Positions 1-11,225 of a stretch of DNA of 64,000 nt are shown in pieces. Position 1 is the stretch's first letter. Every line of letters starts with the position of its first letter. The stretch comes from Simmondsia chinensis (taxonomy: Eukaryota; Streptophyta; Magnoliopsida; Caryophyllales; Simmondsiaceae): assembly GCA_018398585.1 (NCBI GenBank), contig JAGTTD010000014.1:21637387-21701386 (forward strand), given 5' to 3'. The translations under genes and the position numbers were made by a program. Below the pieces are notes generated by a model that saw only the letters and a program-made list of their open reading frames with translations, was not told where the DNA came from and made no database searches.

Positions 1-283
1 CATTTCCAAACAACCTGACTCGCCGACAGTGCCTCGTATGCGACAGGGTCCGAGCACAACGAGGCTCTCACCGTATCTTGCACCCCATTCCGGGGGACAT
101 GGGCCCGATCTATCGTGGAGGACACTTCTCAAGGCTACAATTCGGACGGCGAGGCCACCTGATTCTGAAGCTGGGCACTTCCCTGTTCGCTTGCCATTAG
201 TAGGGGAATCCTCATAAGTTTTTGTTCCTCCACCTATTGATATGCTTAAACTCAGCAGGTAGCCCCGCCTGACCTGGTATCGC
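1..283 (-). rRNA. 26S rRNA 5' end, decayed (pseudogene fragment)
   Basis: Read on the minus strand this is the start of plant 26S rRNA: the GCTGAGTTTAAGCATATCAA block sits at about 236-257, followed by the domain I sequence with GGATTCCCCTA. It runs off the window at base 1. Compared with the family there are many C-to-T and G-to-A changes plus others, as expected of methylated, unselected rDNA. The 5' boundary is placed by homology to the usual ...CCAGGTCAGGCGGG start. It is the downstream part of the same unit as the 5.8S and 18S copies. Confidence 0.9.
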
Positions 284-508
284 AACAGTTGGTGTCGCCA
301 CAAGAACACCACAGCGCCATGTGAGCTCCCATTCGTGGCGTGCGTGCGAGGTGCTATGAAAACCTTGGCCTTGGGCCCTGTCCACCACCTAACACCGTGA
401 CGCTTACCGTTGAGGGCTCCCTCTTTTGGCAAACCACACCCGGGGGAGCACGAGAGGCAACCCTCCAACCCCGAGCCGCGTGGCGGGCTCATGGGACTAA
501 GAGATGGA
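284..508 (-). other. ITS2 spacer of decayed 45S rDNA
   Basis: Spacer between the 5.8S and 26S segments, about 225 bp, which is a normal plant ITS2 length. It has no coding content. The boundaries are set by the flanking rRNA homology, so they are approximate by a few bases. Confidence 0.8.
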
Positions 509-668
509 TGACGCCCAGGCAGACGTGCCCTCAACCTAATCGCTTCGAGTGCAACTTGTGTTCAAAGACTCGATGGTTCACGAGATTCTGAATTTCACAG
601 AAAGTATCTCATTTGGCTGCGTTCTTCATTGATGTGAGAGCCGAGATATCCTTTGTCGAGAGTCGTTT
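509..668 (-). rRNA. 5.8S rRNA, decayed
   Basis: Minus-strand 5.8S rRNA of normal length (about 160 nt). The recognisable blocks are AAACGACTCTCG at the 5' end, GATATCTCGGCTCTC, ATGAAGAACG and CATCGAGTCTTTGAA. Several normally invariant positions are changed (for example CGATGAAGAACG reads CAATGAAGAACG, and GAATTGCAGAATCC reads GAAATTCAGAATCT). The unit is therefore most likely a pseudogene and not part of an active array. Confidence 0.9.
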
Positions 669-935
669 GCCCAGTAGGATAGACATGGCGCCCACGCCCG
701 GTCTCTTGAGCCCGGAGAGCATGCTCGATGTTCATATTCCATGACGTGGTTCGCGCCGGTGTTTGTCGTTCGCCCGGGCTATGCCGCAAGGGATGTCCCG
801 TGAACCCCTGGGGAACAAGTTAGGCGGCTAAGGGAACGCCCAGGCAAGGGCTACGAGCTAAACTGCCAGCGGAAGCCAACTCGCAGCCAATACATCAAAA
901 CACGATCGCCAATCGTTCTGTTGCGCAAGTTTCGA
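669..935 (-). other. ITS1 spacer of decayed 45S rDNA
   Basis: Spacer between the 18S 3' end and the 5.8S 5' end, about 267 bp, typical of plants. It contains a purine-rich stretch with AAGGAA (minus strand), reminiscent of the conserved plant ITS1 motif. No gene is present. Confidence 0.75.
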
Positions 936-982
936 CAACGATCCTTCGCAAGTTCACCTACGGAAACCTTGTTACAACTTCT
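936..982 (-). rRNA. 18S rRNA 3' terminal piece (separated by CHR-1)
   Basis: The last 47 nt of 18S rRNA on the minus strand: ACAAGGTTTCCGTAGGTGAA followed by the GGATCATTG-like end (here GGATCGTTG). The piece stops abruptly at 982, where the LTR of CHR-1 begins. The 18S sequence resumes at 6738. The five bases at 978-982 (cttct) recur at 6733-6737 as the target-site duplication. Confidence 0.9.
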
Positions 983-1382
983 TGTTAACTTCTAATTCGA
1001 AAATTGAAAGCTAATCTTGTAGAAGGAAGAGTTAAGATGAGAAGAGAAGTGAAGGGGATGAGAAATAGAGAAGGAGATGAGAAATAGAGAAAATATCCCA
1101 AAGGAAATCTGATTTTTATTGATTGATGATGAGATTACAAGATTTAGATCTATTTATAATAGATCTTGATACATTGCACTAAGACTCAACCACTTACCCA
1201 ACTAAACCTGAATTTGCTGCCAAAACTGAAGCTAGCCACCACATTTGACTTATTTTGACCTCTAACCGACTTACGCCCCTCAAAGGGCTGCTAACTAACA
1301 TTTAAACTCAACACCAACACAACTCTAAAGCAATACACGCAATACAAGACCAATTACAACCAAAACTTAAAAAATCATAACA
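983..1382 (-). repeat. CHR-1 3' LTR
   Basis: 400-bp LTR, downstream copy in the element's sense. On the plus strand it begins tgttaactt and ends cataaca. A TATAAATA-like box (minus strand, about 1151-1160) lies mid-LTR. It differs from the 5' LTR at about 14 substitutions and one 1-bp indel by eye. Confidence 0.93.
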
Positions 1383-1396
1383 TTCCCTCCCCCTTG
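1383..1396 (-). other. CHR-1 polypurine tract
   Basis: Minus-strand AAGGGGGAGGGAA directly against the 3' LTR: the plus-strand-primer tract for reverse transcription. The same tract recurs beside the LTRs of CHR-2 and CHR-3. Confidence 0.85.
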
Positions 1397-1411
1397 AGAA
1401 GCTCCTTGTCC

Positions 1412-1806
1412 TTAAGGAGAAAAACTAGGAAATTGGCTCTTCAAGATTATGAGGTTCTCCCAAGTCACAAAGCTCTTGTCCAAATTATGCCATTGCACCA
1501 AAACTTCTTGCAAAGCACCGTCCTCCATCCGCAATGTTCTTCGACCTTTGACAGCAGCAGTGTTCCATTAGCTCCAGCTTCAGGAGGCTCCCGTGAACTC
1601 TTAACTCCATTCTTCACCTGCTTTTTAAGTAAAGATACATGGAACACCGGGTGAATGTATGATTGAGGAGGTAAGTCAAGTTTGTATGCAACTTTGCCAA
1701 TTTTCTCCAAAATCTTGTATGGACCAAAGAAGCGAGCACTTAGCTTGACATTCTTCCTGACAACCAAAGAAGACTGTCTATAAGGTTGTAATTTGAGGTA
1801 GAGCAT
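1412..1806 (-). pseudogene. CHR-1 integrase C-terminus and chromodomain-like tail
   Basis: The frame opens with [10 protein letters not shown] and continues through the conserved [12 protein letters not shown] and [11 protein letters not shown] blocks of the gypsy integrase C-terminal (GPF/Y) domain. After a frameshift near 1560 a second frame reads [17 protein letters not shown], a chromodomain-like motif, and ends in a TAA at 1412-1414. Chromodomains direct integration by binding modified histones. It is separated from the main integrase frame by a stop near 1830. Confidence 0.85.
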
Positions 1807-1839
1807 ATCACCAACTTCATAATTTTTGTCTACCCTCTT

Positions 1840-2724
1840 CTAATCGGCATAGAACGTCATCCTTGCTTGAGCTTGAAGGAGATTATCTTTGAGAAGTTGC
1901 ATCATTTGCTTCCTCTGCTGCAGAAACTCAGTGGCTGCAGATTCTGATGACAATGGTTGCTGCAACATAAATGGAGTAGGAGGAGCATAGCCATACAATG
2001 CTTGGAAAGGAGTGATGCCAATAGATGCATGTACATGAGTGTTGAACCAATATCCAGCTAGAGAGAGCCATCGGTTCCATTCTCTAGGCTGAGTGAAAAC
2101 CATGCTTCGAAGGTATTGTTCAATACATTGGTTAACACGCTCGGTTTGTCCATCCGTTTGTGGATGATAAGATGAGCTAAGTGCCAATGTAGTGCCCAAT
2201 AACTTGAACAACTCCCTCCAAAAATTGCTTGTAAAGATCTTGTCCCGATCAGAAACAATGGATTGAGGCAACCCATGTAACTTGTATATGTTGTCAAGGA
2301 AGATCTTTGCTAATCTTTCAGCTGTAACAGGTCGTGTGAGAGCAATGAAGTGGCTATATTTGGTGAAACGATCCACTACTACCCATACGACTTCCTTACT
2401 TTCAGACCTTGGCAATCCTTCAATGAAATCCATGCTAATATTGATCCAAGCCCCATCCGGAATGGGAAGAGGCTGAAGAAGTCCCTTGTATCGATGATCC
2501 CCCAATTTGGTTTGTTGACACACGTTGCAAACCTTAACATAATCACTCACTGCCTTCTTCAAGCTTGGCCAACTAAAATAGGCTTTAACCCTTTGATAAG
2601 TGCCCTCGACACCAGCATGTCCTCCCCACGCTGAATCATGAGAGGCTTGAACAATCTGATTTATCAATTCTATTGCAGAACCAATATACAGCTTGTTCTG
2701 AATTCTAATCATCCCTTTCTGCAC
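1840..2724 (-). pseudogene. CHR-1 integrase core
   Basis: 294-residue frame. The N-terminal zinc finger (HDSAWGGHAG ... CNVCQQ, HHCC type) is followed by the catalytic core, with Asp in SMDFIEGLP, Asp in VSDRDKIF and Glu in TDGQTERVN, so the DDE triad is intact. The enzyme would join element cDNA to the target DNA. The frame is open, but it is cut off from RT and the C-terminal tail by stops or frameshifts, so the polyprotein is broken. Confidence 0.92.
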
Positions 2725-2770
2725 TCATATGCCTGCTTCACTGTCGACCTTTTCTGCATCTTTCACAAGG

Positions 2771-3277
2771 CTAGCAGCCACACTCTTGGGCAAAAGGATC
2801 ACCTTCATATGGCTTATAAACTTCTTCCATCCATGAAGGAATCACCACGGATATTGCACTGCACAATCCTTGCTCAGTATCCTCAAACTTTCTGGATAAT
2901 GCATCCACTGCAGCATTCTCCTTGCCTTTTCTATACTCAATGACATAATTAAGGCCTAGCATCTTCATTAGGCCCTTCTTTTGAATTCTAGTCACAATCT
3001 TTTGCTCAAGAAGGTGCTTGAGGCTTTGGTGATCTGTTTGAATAATGAACCTGTGACCATCCAAGTAATGCCTCCATTTCTCAACAGCTAGAAGAATTGC
3101 TAAGTATTCTTTCTCATATGTCGACATGGCTTGATGCTTGGGACTAAGAGCTTGACTCAAATAAGCAATAGGCCTTCCTTGTTGGGAAAGAACAACCCCA
3201 TTCCAGAACCACTTGCATCTGTCTCCAGCACAAAATTTCCAGCAAAATTGGGCATTGGCAATACCGGTGCTGCACAC
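2771..3277 (-). pseudogene. CHR-1 RNase H region
   Basis: Gypsy RNase H: GRPIAYLSQALSPKHQ, KWRHYLDGH and the FIIQTDHQSLKHLL motif (residues about 75-95), then GKENAAVDALSRK leading to the integrase linker. It overlaps the end of the RT frame in another frame, so a frameshift near 3190 separates RT from RNase H. The first catalytic Asp (ETDASGSGMG) lies in the upstream frame. Confidence 0.88.
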
Positions 3278-4698
3278 ATAGCTGACTTGAGGGCCTCAAA
3301 AGCAGCCTGAGCCTTCACTGACCACAAGAAAGCATCTTTCTTTAGGAGTTCAATTAAAGTTTTTGCAATAGATCCATAACCTCTAATGAACTTCCTATAA
3401 TACCCAGTCAAACCCAAAAAACCTCGCAATTGCTTCAAGGTTATTGGAATTGGCCAATCTTGCATTGCTTGGACCTTAGTTGAATCAGTGGAAACTCCTT
3501 CTTGAGAGATGACATGGCCCAAATACTCTAGCTTAGTCTGAGCAAACGAGCATTTGGACAGCATGGCAACGAACTTGTGTTGCCGCATCACCACAAAGAC
3601 TTCTCTAAGGTGGATGAGGTGATCTTCATAAGAGGAGCTATAAATCAATATGTCATCGAAGAAGACTAGCACTGATCTCCTCAAGAAAGGCTTGAAAATA
3701 TCATTCATTGCTGCTTGAAAGTTGGCCGGAGCATTTGTTAAGCCAAATGGCATAACAACAAACTCGAAATGCCCGTGATGAGTCTGAAACGCAGTCTTGT
3801 ATATATCCGGCTCAAGAACTCTGATTTGATGATACCCCTGTCTCAAATCAAGCTTAGAGAAGAAACATGCTCCATATAACTCATCAAGCAAATCATCTAT
3901 AACGGGAATGGGAAACTTATCTTTCACTGTCAAAGAATTCAATTGGCGATAATCGATGCACATCCTAGCCGACCCATCCTTCTTCTTCACAAGGATCACA
4001 GGTGAGGCAAAAGGACTATGGCTTGGTCTAATGAAGCTTATGTGAAGCAACTCTTCAACTTGTCTCTCAATTTCTGATTTTTGGGCATGAGCATATTGGT
4101 ATGGCCTGATTTTAACTGGATCAACATTTGCACGAAGTGGAATGGCATGGTCCACACTCCTTCGAGGAGGAAGGCTCTTTGGTTGCTCAAAAACATCTTT
4201 AAACTCTTCAACCAAGGCATGAACCTCAGGCTGAATATCCTGCTGCAGTTCAACAGATGAACTAACAAACAAGTGCCCAAGCCATTGAATTGCTTTCTTC
4301 TTGATTCCTCCTTGTAATCGTTTGCCATCAATCAACCGAAGCTGTGCTTCTTCAGAAATGCCTTGCAATGAGACTTTAGTGCCATGGACCTCAAATGCTA
4401 CCGTCATTTTATCAAAATCAAACACCACCGGATTGAAAGCTCTCATCCAATCTACACCTAGCACCATATCACAACCTCCCAAAGGAAGAACTCTAAAATC
4501 AAAGGTGAATTGATGGTCTTGCATAGACCATGGAAACGCTAGGCACTTATTTTGAGTAGTTATGGAGTTGCCATCAGCCACCATAACCGCTAATGGATGA
4601 GGTTTAGTCACTTCATGCTTCACTTTCTTAATCAACTTGGGATCTACAAAGCTATGCGTGCTTCCACTATCAATAAGAATAATGATGGAAGTTTTACC
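3157..4698 (-). pseudogene. CHR-1 protease and reverse transcriptase
   Basis: The aspartic protease motif LIDSGSTHSFVD lies at about 4650-4680, just upstream of a long open frame (4635-3157). The frame carries the RT signatures [31 protein letters not shown] and the catalytic FFDDILIY box, then YLGHVIS and LRGFLGLTGYYRKFI. RT copies element RNA into cDNA in virus-like particles. A TAG at about 4699 separates this part from gag. The core RT motifs look intact. Confidence 0.92.
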
Positions 4699-4701
4699 AG
4701 C

Positions 4702-6256
4702 CTATCCTTTGATGCGAATGGTATTGTGAGCACCACTCCCGGTCAAAGCCTTCATGGAAATCTCGACTTCATCCTCCAACAATTCATCTTGTGAAGAATG
4801 CTCATAACTGTCTTCCTCGGCATCTGAAACTTCACTGTCAGAATCAACTCTTGCACGGGATCGTCTAGCAGACATTAAGGCCTGAGATTTGCGTCTATGA
4901 CCAGGCTGATAAGGCTGATTGCAACGGAAACATAGCCTCACTGAGCTCTTATCAACAGCACGCTTAAATCTGGAACCTGAAGCATCCTTCTGCTGCGGTC
5001 TGAAGTTACTGCTTTGATCTTATTCTTGTCAATTGAACTTGCTAAAGTAGCTTCAATCAACTTAGCCTTGTTGTAAGCATTAGACAATGTCTTAGGACCT
5101 ATGGCTTTCACCATATTCTTGATCCTAGGCTTCAAACCACTAACGAAACAAGAGACATAATATGCCTCTGAATCCTCCGGAGAGATGGATATCATTGACA
5201 ACAGGTTAGCTCGCAGATTCTCAAACTGGATCATGTATTCCCTCACGGTGGAGGTCTGATACACCTTAATAAAACTGTCCACAACATCACTTATCTCCTC
5301 TTCTCCATATCGTTCACATAATTCTTCTACAAATTGGCCCCAAGAAAGGTTAGGTTTGCTCATCAACAAACTATAATACCACACCTCATGATCTCCATAT
5401 AAGTGTACTGTAGCTAGCTCAACTTTTTCAACTTCACTTATGTTGTAATATTGAAAGTACTGATCACACCTTCTCAACCATGACTCCGGCCGTTTACCAT
5501 CAAAAGGCTCGATTTCCACTCTTGGCTGCCTGTGAGAACTACTTCTGCCACCAGATGAAATATCATTACTCACTGATCTTTGCTGAAAATGCTGATCAGG
5601 AGGTCTATCTTGATGTTCGAAATCATCAACTGCATTTCTGTGGTGAATAACAGAATTAGGGAGCCTTGAATTCTGATCTGAATTCAAACCATTCCATCTG
5701 AAATGAGCTTGTTCTGTGGCTCGATCCTGATTCTCTACAGCAATTTCAACCTGTTGAGGTCGGTCATCAACTGATCTGATCTGAATTGAAGGTCCTGCCT
5801 CAGGTTGAATCATTGGAGATTTACCTCGATTCCTTTCTAAACTTTCAGTCCTGCCATTGTGAACTTGCGGTTGAACTACTTCAGCCGGGGGAATGATCTG
5901 CTAGCAGGCTTAAGAATCGCACTAACTGAAGATTCTCTTTGCTTATTAACCTAATCCTGTAATTTCATAAGTTTTGCCTCAATTTGCTGCAACCGATCCT
6001 CTTTTTTCAGGTCACTTTCCAGCAGTAACTGCTGCATGTTTAAAAGCATTCGCTCCTGAAATTAATCAAACTTCTGATCCAATTATTCTACATTATTAAG
6101 GCGATCATGTATGTCTTGAAGATGAGCAGTAGTAAGATTCTGAGGTCCGGTTGGAACGTTTGCACCAGCCTCTGCAGCATAAGGCACATCAGAATCAGCA
6201 ACTGCAGCTGCATAGGTTCCACCAGCTCCCGATTGGGTCCTCACACCATCAGCCAT
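4702..6256 (-). pseudogene. CHR-1 gag (capsid and zinc knuckle)
   Basis: The ATG at 6256 gives MADGVRTQSGAGG, the usual start of this family, followed by several in-frame stops before the long frame 5813-4938. That frame holds the retrotransposon gag core (PESWLRRCDQYFQYYN, HEVWYYSLL). After a frameshift the zinc knuckle CFRCNQPYQPGH appears at about 4935-4900. Gag packages RNA; the accumulated stops show that this copy no longer encodes it whole. Confidence 0.88.
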
Positions 6257-6316
6257 GTTTTGGTTGTTTTTCTTTTCGTTTTGCCAGCTCCAATCAAGGA
6301 ATTGATTGCTTGAACC

Positions 6317-6329
6317 GGCTCTGATACCA
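6317..6329 (-). other. CHR-1 primer-binding site (tRNA-iMet)
   Basis: Minus-strand TGGTATCAGAGCC, complementary to the 3' end of plant initiator tRNA-Met. It lies 2 nt from the 5' LTR edge. Confidence 0.92.
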
Positions 6330-6331
6330 AT

Positions 6332-6732
6332 TGTTAACTTCCAATTCGAAAATTGAAAGCTAATCTTGTAGAAGGAAGAGTTAAGATGAGAAGAAAAGTG
6401 AAGGGGATGAGAAATAGAGAATGAGATGAGAAATAGAGAAAATATCCCAAAGGAAATCTGATTTTTATTGATTGAATGATGAGATTACAAGATTTAGATC
6501 TATTTATAATAGATCTTGATACATTGCACTAAGACTCAACCACTTAACCGACTAAACCTGAATTTGCCGCCAAAACTCAAGCTAGCCGCCACATTTGACT
6601 TATTTTGACCTCTAACCGACTTACGCACCTAAAAGGGCTGCTAACTAACATTTAAACTCAACACCAACACAACTCTAAAGCAGTAAACGCAATACATGAC
6701 CAATTACAACCAAAACTTAAAGAATCATAACA
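6332..6732 (-). repeat. CHR-1 5' LTR
   Basis: 401-bp upstream LTR. It carries the same TATAAATA-like box (about 6502-6511) that would start element transcription on the minus strand. It is followed by the target-site duplication at 6733-6737. Confidence 0.93.
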
Positions 6733-6737
6733 CTTCT

Positions 6738-7228
6738 CCTTCCTCTAACTGATGAGGTTCAGTGAACTTCTCTGACGTCATTGACGACGAATCGCCCACA
6801 TCGCCGCTATCCAAGCACTTCAACTAGACTATTCAATCGTTCGAAGCGACAGGTGGTGTATACAAAGGGCAGGGATGTAGTAACAGCAAGCTGATGGCTC
6901 ACGCGTACTAGGAATTCCTCATCCAAGACCAACATTTGCAATGATCTATCCCAATCACGATGAAATTTGGAAGATTACGTGGGCCTTTTGGCTAAGGCTA
7001 TAGACTCGTTGAATACATTAGCGCAGCATGTTTTCGGCCCTGAACATCTAAGGGCATCGTAGGCCTGTTATTGCCTCAAACTTCCGTGGCCTGGAAGGCC
7101 ATAGTCCCTCTAAGAAACTAGCTGTGAAGGGGTACCTCCATATAGCTAGTCAGCAAGCTGAGGTCTCGTTCTATAATGGAATTAACCAGACGAATCGCTA
7201 CACCAACTAACAATGGTTATGAACCACC

Positions 7229-7282
<54 letters not shown>

Positions 7283-7353
7283 ATGGTAAGTTCCCTGTGT
7301 TGAGTCAAATTAAGCCGCAGGCTCCACTCTTGGTGGTTCCCTTCCGTTAATAA

Positions 7354-7388
<35 letters not shown>

Positions 7389-8494
7389 AATCCCAAAATC
7401 ATTGATTCCTCATAAGGTCCCGGCGGCATCCTAAAAGTAACATCTACCAATCCCTGGTCGGCGTCGGTTATGGTTGAGATTAGGATGGTATCCAATCGTC
7501 TTCGAGCCCACAACTTTCGTTCTTAATTAATGAAGACATCCTTGGCAAATGCTTTAGCAGTTGTTCGTCTTTCATAAATCCAAAAATTTCCCATCGGACT
7601 ATGAAATACGAATGCCCCTGACTATCCTTGTTAATCATTACTCCGATCCCAAAGGCTAACACAATTGGAATGGAATCCTATGATGTTATCCCATGCTAAT
7701 GTATCCAGAGCATAGGCTTGCTTTGAGCACTCTAATTTCTTCAAAGTAACAGCGCCAAAGGCACGACCCAGCCAGTTAAGGCCAGAAGCACATCGCCTGC
7801 AAGAGCAGGACAACCGGTGCACACCTAAGGCGGACAGGTTGGCACAGCCCAAGGTCCAACTATGAGCTTTTTAACTATAAAAACTTAAATATACGCTATT
7901 AGAGCTGGAATTACCGCAACTGCTGGCACCAGACTTGCCCTCCAATGGATCCTCGTTAAGGGATTTAGATTATACTCATGCAAATTACCAGACTCGTTGG
8001 AGCTCGAGAATGTTATTTTATTGTCACTACCTCCCCGTTTCAGGATTGGGTAATTTGCGTGCCTGTTGCCTTCCTTGGATGTGGTAGCCATTTCTTAGGC
8101 TCGCTCTCTGGAATCAAACCTTAATTCTCTGTCACCTGTCACCTCCATGGTAGGCTCCTGTCCTACCATCAAAAGTTGACAGGCAGAAATTTAAATGATG
8201 CGTCGCCGGCACTAAGGTTGTGCACCCCGTTAAGTTATCATGAATCATCATAGCAATAGGCGAGACCTGCATCGACTGTTTATCTAATAAATGCATCCCT
8301 TTCAGAAGTCAAGGTTTTTGACATGTATTAGCTCAAGAATTACTACGATTATTTGAGTAGCAAATACCATCAAGCAAACTACAACTTATTTAATAAGGCA
8401 TTCACAATTTCACAGTCTGAATTAGTTCATACTTGTACATGCATGGCATAATCATTGAGACAAGCATATGACTACTGGCAAGATCAACCAGGTA
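6738..8494 (-). rRNA. 18S rRNA, main part, decayed
   Basis: About 1757 nt of 18S rRNA on the minus strand, from TACCTGGTTGATC at the 5' end (8482-8494) to the CHR-1 insertion. With the 47-nt piece at 936-982 it makes a near full-length 18S. The otherwise universal GCCGCGGTAA core of the 530 loop reads GTTGCGGTAAT here (about 7911-7925), and many other CpG positions are TpG or CpA. A functional ribosomal role is therefore very unlikely. Confidence 0.93.
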
Positions 8495-8982
8495 GCACTC
8501 CACTCTCGACGTCCTTAGGCATGAGCCCTACCGGCCGGCCGAAGCTCAGTGCACACGAGACCGTCGCTCGTATCGAGCGAAGGACGCTTTGCTTGGGCAT
8601 ATGGGGTCCACAACCCCCTACCCCCCGAGTGTTCCGCATCCCAGAGCATAGCTCCACCCATGGCCACTATAGCACCACCCCATGGTGCCATGCAAATGGG
8701 AAAAAGGCTTAGCTAGCAATGGTCCACCCGGGACCCCAAGAAGGGTGCTGGGAGGAGGTGAGGTACTTTCAAGGACTCGAGTGCCATCAATGGGAATGAA
8801 ACACAAGAAACTGTACACAGCCAAGGGCATTGCGCCCTTGGAGCACAACTAGAGAGGGACATGAGCTGGCGGTTCATGGCACAAGCTGCAATTTCGTGGG
8901 CCGCCTTTGGCCAATATTGTTCCCAGCGCTCAATAAGCAATCATATGTCATATGGGGTCTCTATAGCCTATCTGATACTAAC
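8495..8982 (-). other. External transcribed spacer-like DNA upstream of 18S
   Basis: Sequence directly 5' of the 18S copy, in the position of the rDNA ETS. It has no coding content or clear repeat. I cannot recognise ETS by sequence because it evolves fast; the call rests on position. Confidence 0.5.
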
Positions 8983-10186
8983 TGTTAGGAAGAGTGTTCT
9001 GAAATCCAAATTTATTTTGTAATATTACTTTATTAATGAATAAAATTTAAGTTCCAGTCATTTTCTCGTTAAATTTGTGTAAGTGAGCATATATACTGCA
9101 TGTGATTTTCTTTTAAGTATCGTCCATGAGACGGACAAAGTCCTCATATCACATTTTACATGTTTATTCTAAGTGAATAAGGAGATTAACCCACAAATAG
9201 ACTTGAAACAAATGGTACAGAATGTTATTTGAATAACTGGTGATCGACGATAAGATTGGACTATTTATCTGTTAAGACTATGATTTAACACTTTATATGA
9301 TTCGTCTTGGTTATGTGGATGATAATTCAGAAGTGCTAGGTTGGCATGTTTAGTAAGATTGACGCCCAGATTTGGACCATGTGAGTTGCTCTTTTCTAGA
9401 CTATTATCGGAGATGAGTGATTCATGTTGTACTATTCGAATGATGGCTCTAAATCCTGCAAGTAATTAAGACTTATGCATGGAACGTTAGTTGCTTTGGT
9501 GTACTATAGGTAAAGTCTAAACGTATGACTGAATTCCCACGTACGCTGGGTAGCAGCGCAAAATGTGACAAGAATCAAGTATTTAATATGGAATCTACAA
9601 TCTCTTATGAGGTACAGATGTCCTCTTAGTTGATTCGCAAGTATTTGAATAGTTTGAAATTTTTGGCAAAAGTATTACAGGTGTTTGATATTTGACATTT
9701 ATACTATGAATATGTTTAAATATAAATAAATTATGCAGTGAAGGGCGAGTCAATAGCTATCGAAAAAGCTGTCATAAGGATAATAGTAGTAGTTATACTT
9801 ATTGTTTGTCATGGACATTTAGGGGAGGAGTTATTGTTATCAACACAGACTATTTGGAAAATATCGAATAAATGTTTTAAGTTTAGAGTGCAGTGAAATT
9901 TTTTTAGTGGAACTAAGTCTCATTAAATGGTAATTAAATTTCATCATGAGATGATAATTAATTTAACCCATTTGGAACTAGATTTAAATCGTCCTTGAGG
10001 TCCCGGTGCAAGCCACTGTATTTATTGCCACCGAAAAAAAATTAAAGAATTCATGAGATGTTTATTTATTCATAAGATAAGTAAATTTAATTTTTCCGTT
10101 CAAAAAAAAAAAAGTAAACTTAAATTCGTCAAACATTATTCATGATGAATAAAAATTAAAAATTAAAAAATAAAATGTAGTAAAGT
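8983..10186. other. Unassigned AT-rich DNA, possibly LTR-derived
   Basis: No gene is seen. The stretch opens with TGTTAGGAAGAG next to tctgatacta (about 8971-8980), which looks like a decayed tRNA-Met primer-binding site in inverse orientation. It may therefore be a remnant LTR of a minus-strand element. The rest is AT-rich, with many stops in all frames. Confidence 0.3.
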
Positions 10187-10540
10187 AAACAGTCCCAGTG
10201 CCACAAGGGCTCCCGCTTGCGCAGGTTCTGGGGGGGTAGGATGTACTCGGCCTTATCCCGTTGGGATGAGACCCCGACGAGAGACTGTTTTCGAGGACCC
10301 CCAACCTGATATTTAATAGTTATGAAGAGCCTGAAAGAAAAAAAGCATGTAAAAAGAGCATATAAAGAAGAGATATCAAGTAATGAAATGAAATAATCCG
10401 GTAAGCATATAATCATGTAATTATGTATATGCATGGGAGCCTAGGATCATCGCAGTCAGGGCAAAAGGTAGAAGCAAACAAGCATGTAGGGGGGAGCTCC
10501 TACATGCGACACAACTCAAACATATAAAGAAGTAGAGCGT

Positions 10541-10618
10541 CTAGAGAGGAAGAGAGAGAGAGAGAAGGCATGGAACAAGAGAGAGGGAGGGAGAAAGAGA
10601 GAGAGAGAGAGAGAGAGG
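10541..10618. repeat. (GA)n microsatellite
   Basis: Imperfect GA/GGA-rich tract (CT on the minus strand) inside the RTE-1 3' UTR, with a pure GA run at about 10596-10617. Confidence 0.9.
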
Positions 10619-10726
10619 TACGGAGAATGTAGAAAGTTACAGAGAGTATCAAAAGCCTATTGGCCTACACCCCTAGGTGACAGATCCTTGGGGCACTAAT
10701 TAACCAACTAAACACGTATCGCGCAC

Positions 10727-11225
10727 ATGCAACAGGCGTACAAGCAGTTACAGGTGCACAAAGCTCCTACACCGCTAAATCTGTTACCCTGTCCTAAACT
10801 TGCACTGAGCTCTAAACTAGGACCGTCTCTTTATTTAGGTTGGGATCAGCAAGGTCCCGTCAAAATCTCACTATCTAATTTCTATTTTTATTTTTATTCT
10901 TATTTTATTTGTATTTGACCGGCCACTCCCTCTCTTCTTGTCTATACTATGGGGTTGGTCACAACCCCTTACCGTGGCAGCGGCGAGTTCTACAATCAAC
11001 TCTTCTTTGGCCGGCCTCATGCTCTCTTCCCATCCCCCATTGGAGCACTAAGCCACCCAACGACGCCATAACTGCGTATATGCACCAGGCAAACGGGCAA
11101 TCTCTTGTTCTACGAGTGTTGGGTGCTCCTACACCGCTATATCGGGTACACCAATACTAATCCTCCACTGAGCTCTATCTAGGGTCATCTCTTCGTTTAG
11201 GTTAAGATAAGCGAGATCCAATCAA
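10727..11225 (-). repeat. Duplicated RTE-1 3' segment (two diverged copies)
   Basis: The block gctcctacaccgct ... cactgagctct ... tttaggtt occurs at about 10762-10858 and again at about 11129-11218, in the same orientation. It covers the end of the LINE ORF and the start of its 3' UTR. The copies are diverged, so this is either an old internal duplication or two stacked LINE insertions. Confidence 0.6.

Larger units (their letters stand above)
983..6732 (-). mobile_element. CHR-1: Ty3/gypsy chromovirus inserted in 18S rDNA
   Basis: Complete-length LTR retrotransposon of 5750 bp on the minus strand. It has two 400-bp LTRs (TG...CA), a tRNA-Met primer-binding site at 6317-6329, a polypurine tract next to 1382, and gag-protease-RT-RNaseH-integrase order ending in a chromodomain-like tail, which defines chromoviruses. 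The 5-bp target-site duplication cttct is exact (978-982, 6733-6737). The LTRs differ at roughly 14 of 400 positions by eye, so the insertion is not recent. Several frameshifts and stops make it non-autonomous. The short LTRs and chromodomain suggest a Reina-like or related small clade; this is inference. Confidence 0.95.

Noticed and set aside
29..789. Short open frames in the 26S/5.8S region
   Set aside because: They are chance frames in rDNA.
8455..8940. Open frames on both strands around the 18S 5' end and ETS
   Set aside because: They overlap rRNA or its spacer and resemble no protein.
10187..10310. First read as a free-standing Au-type SINE
   Set aside because: It is continuous with the RTE-1 coding end and 3' UTR, so it is better explained as the LINE tail.
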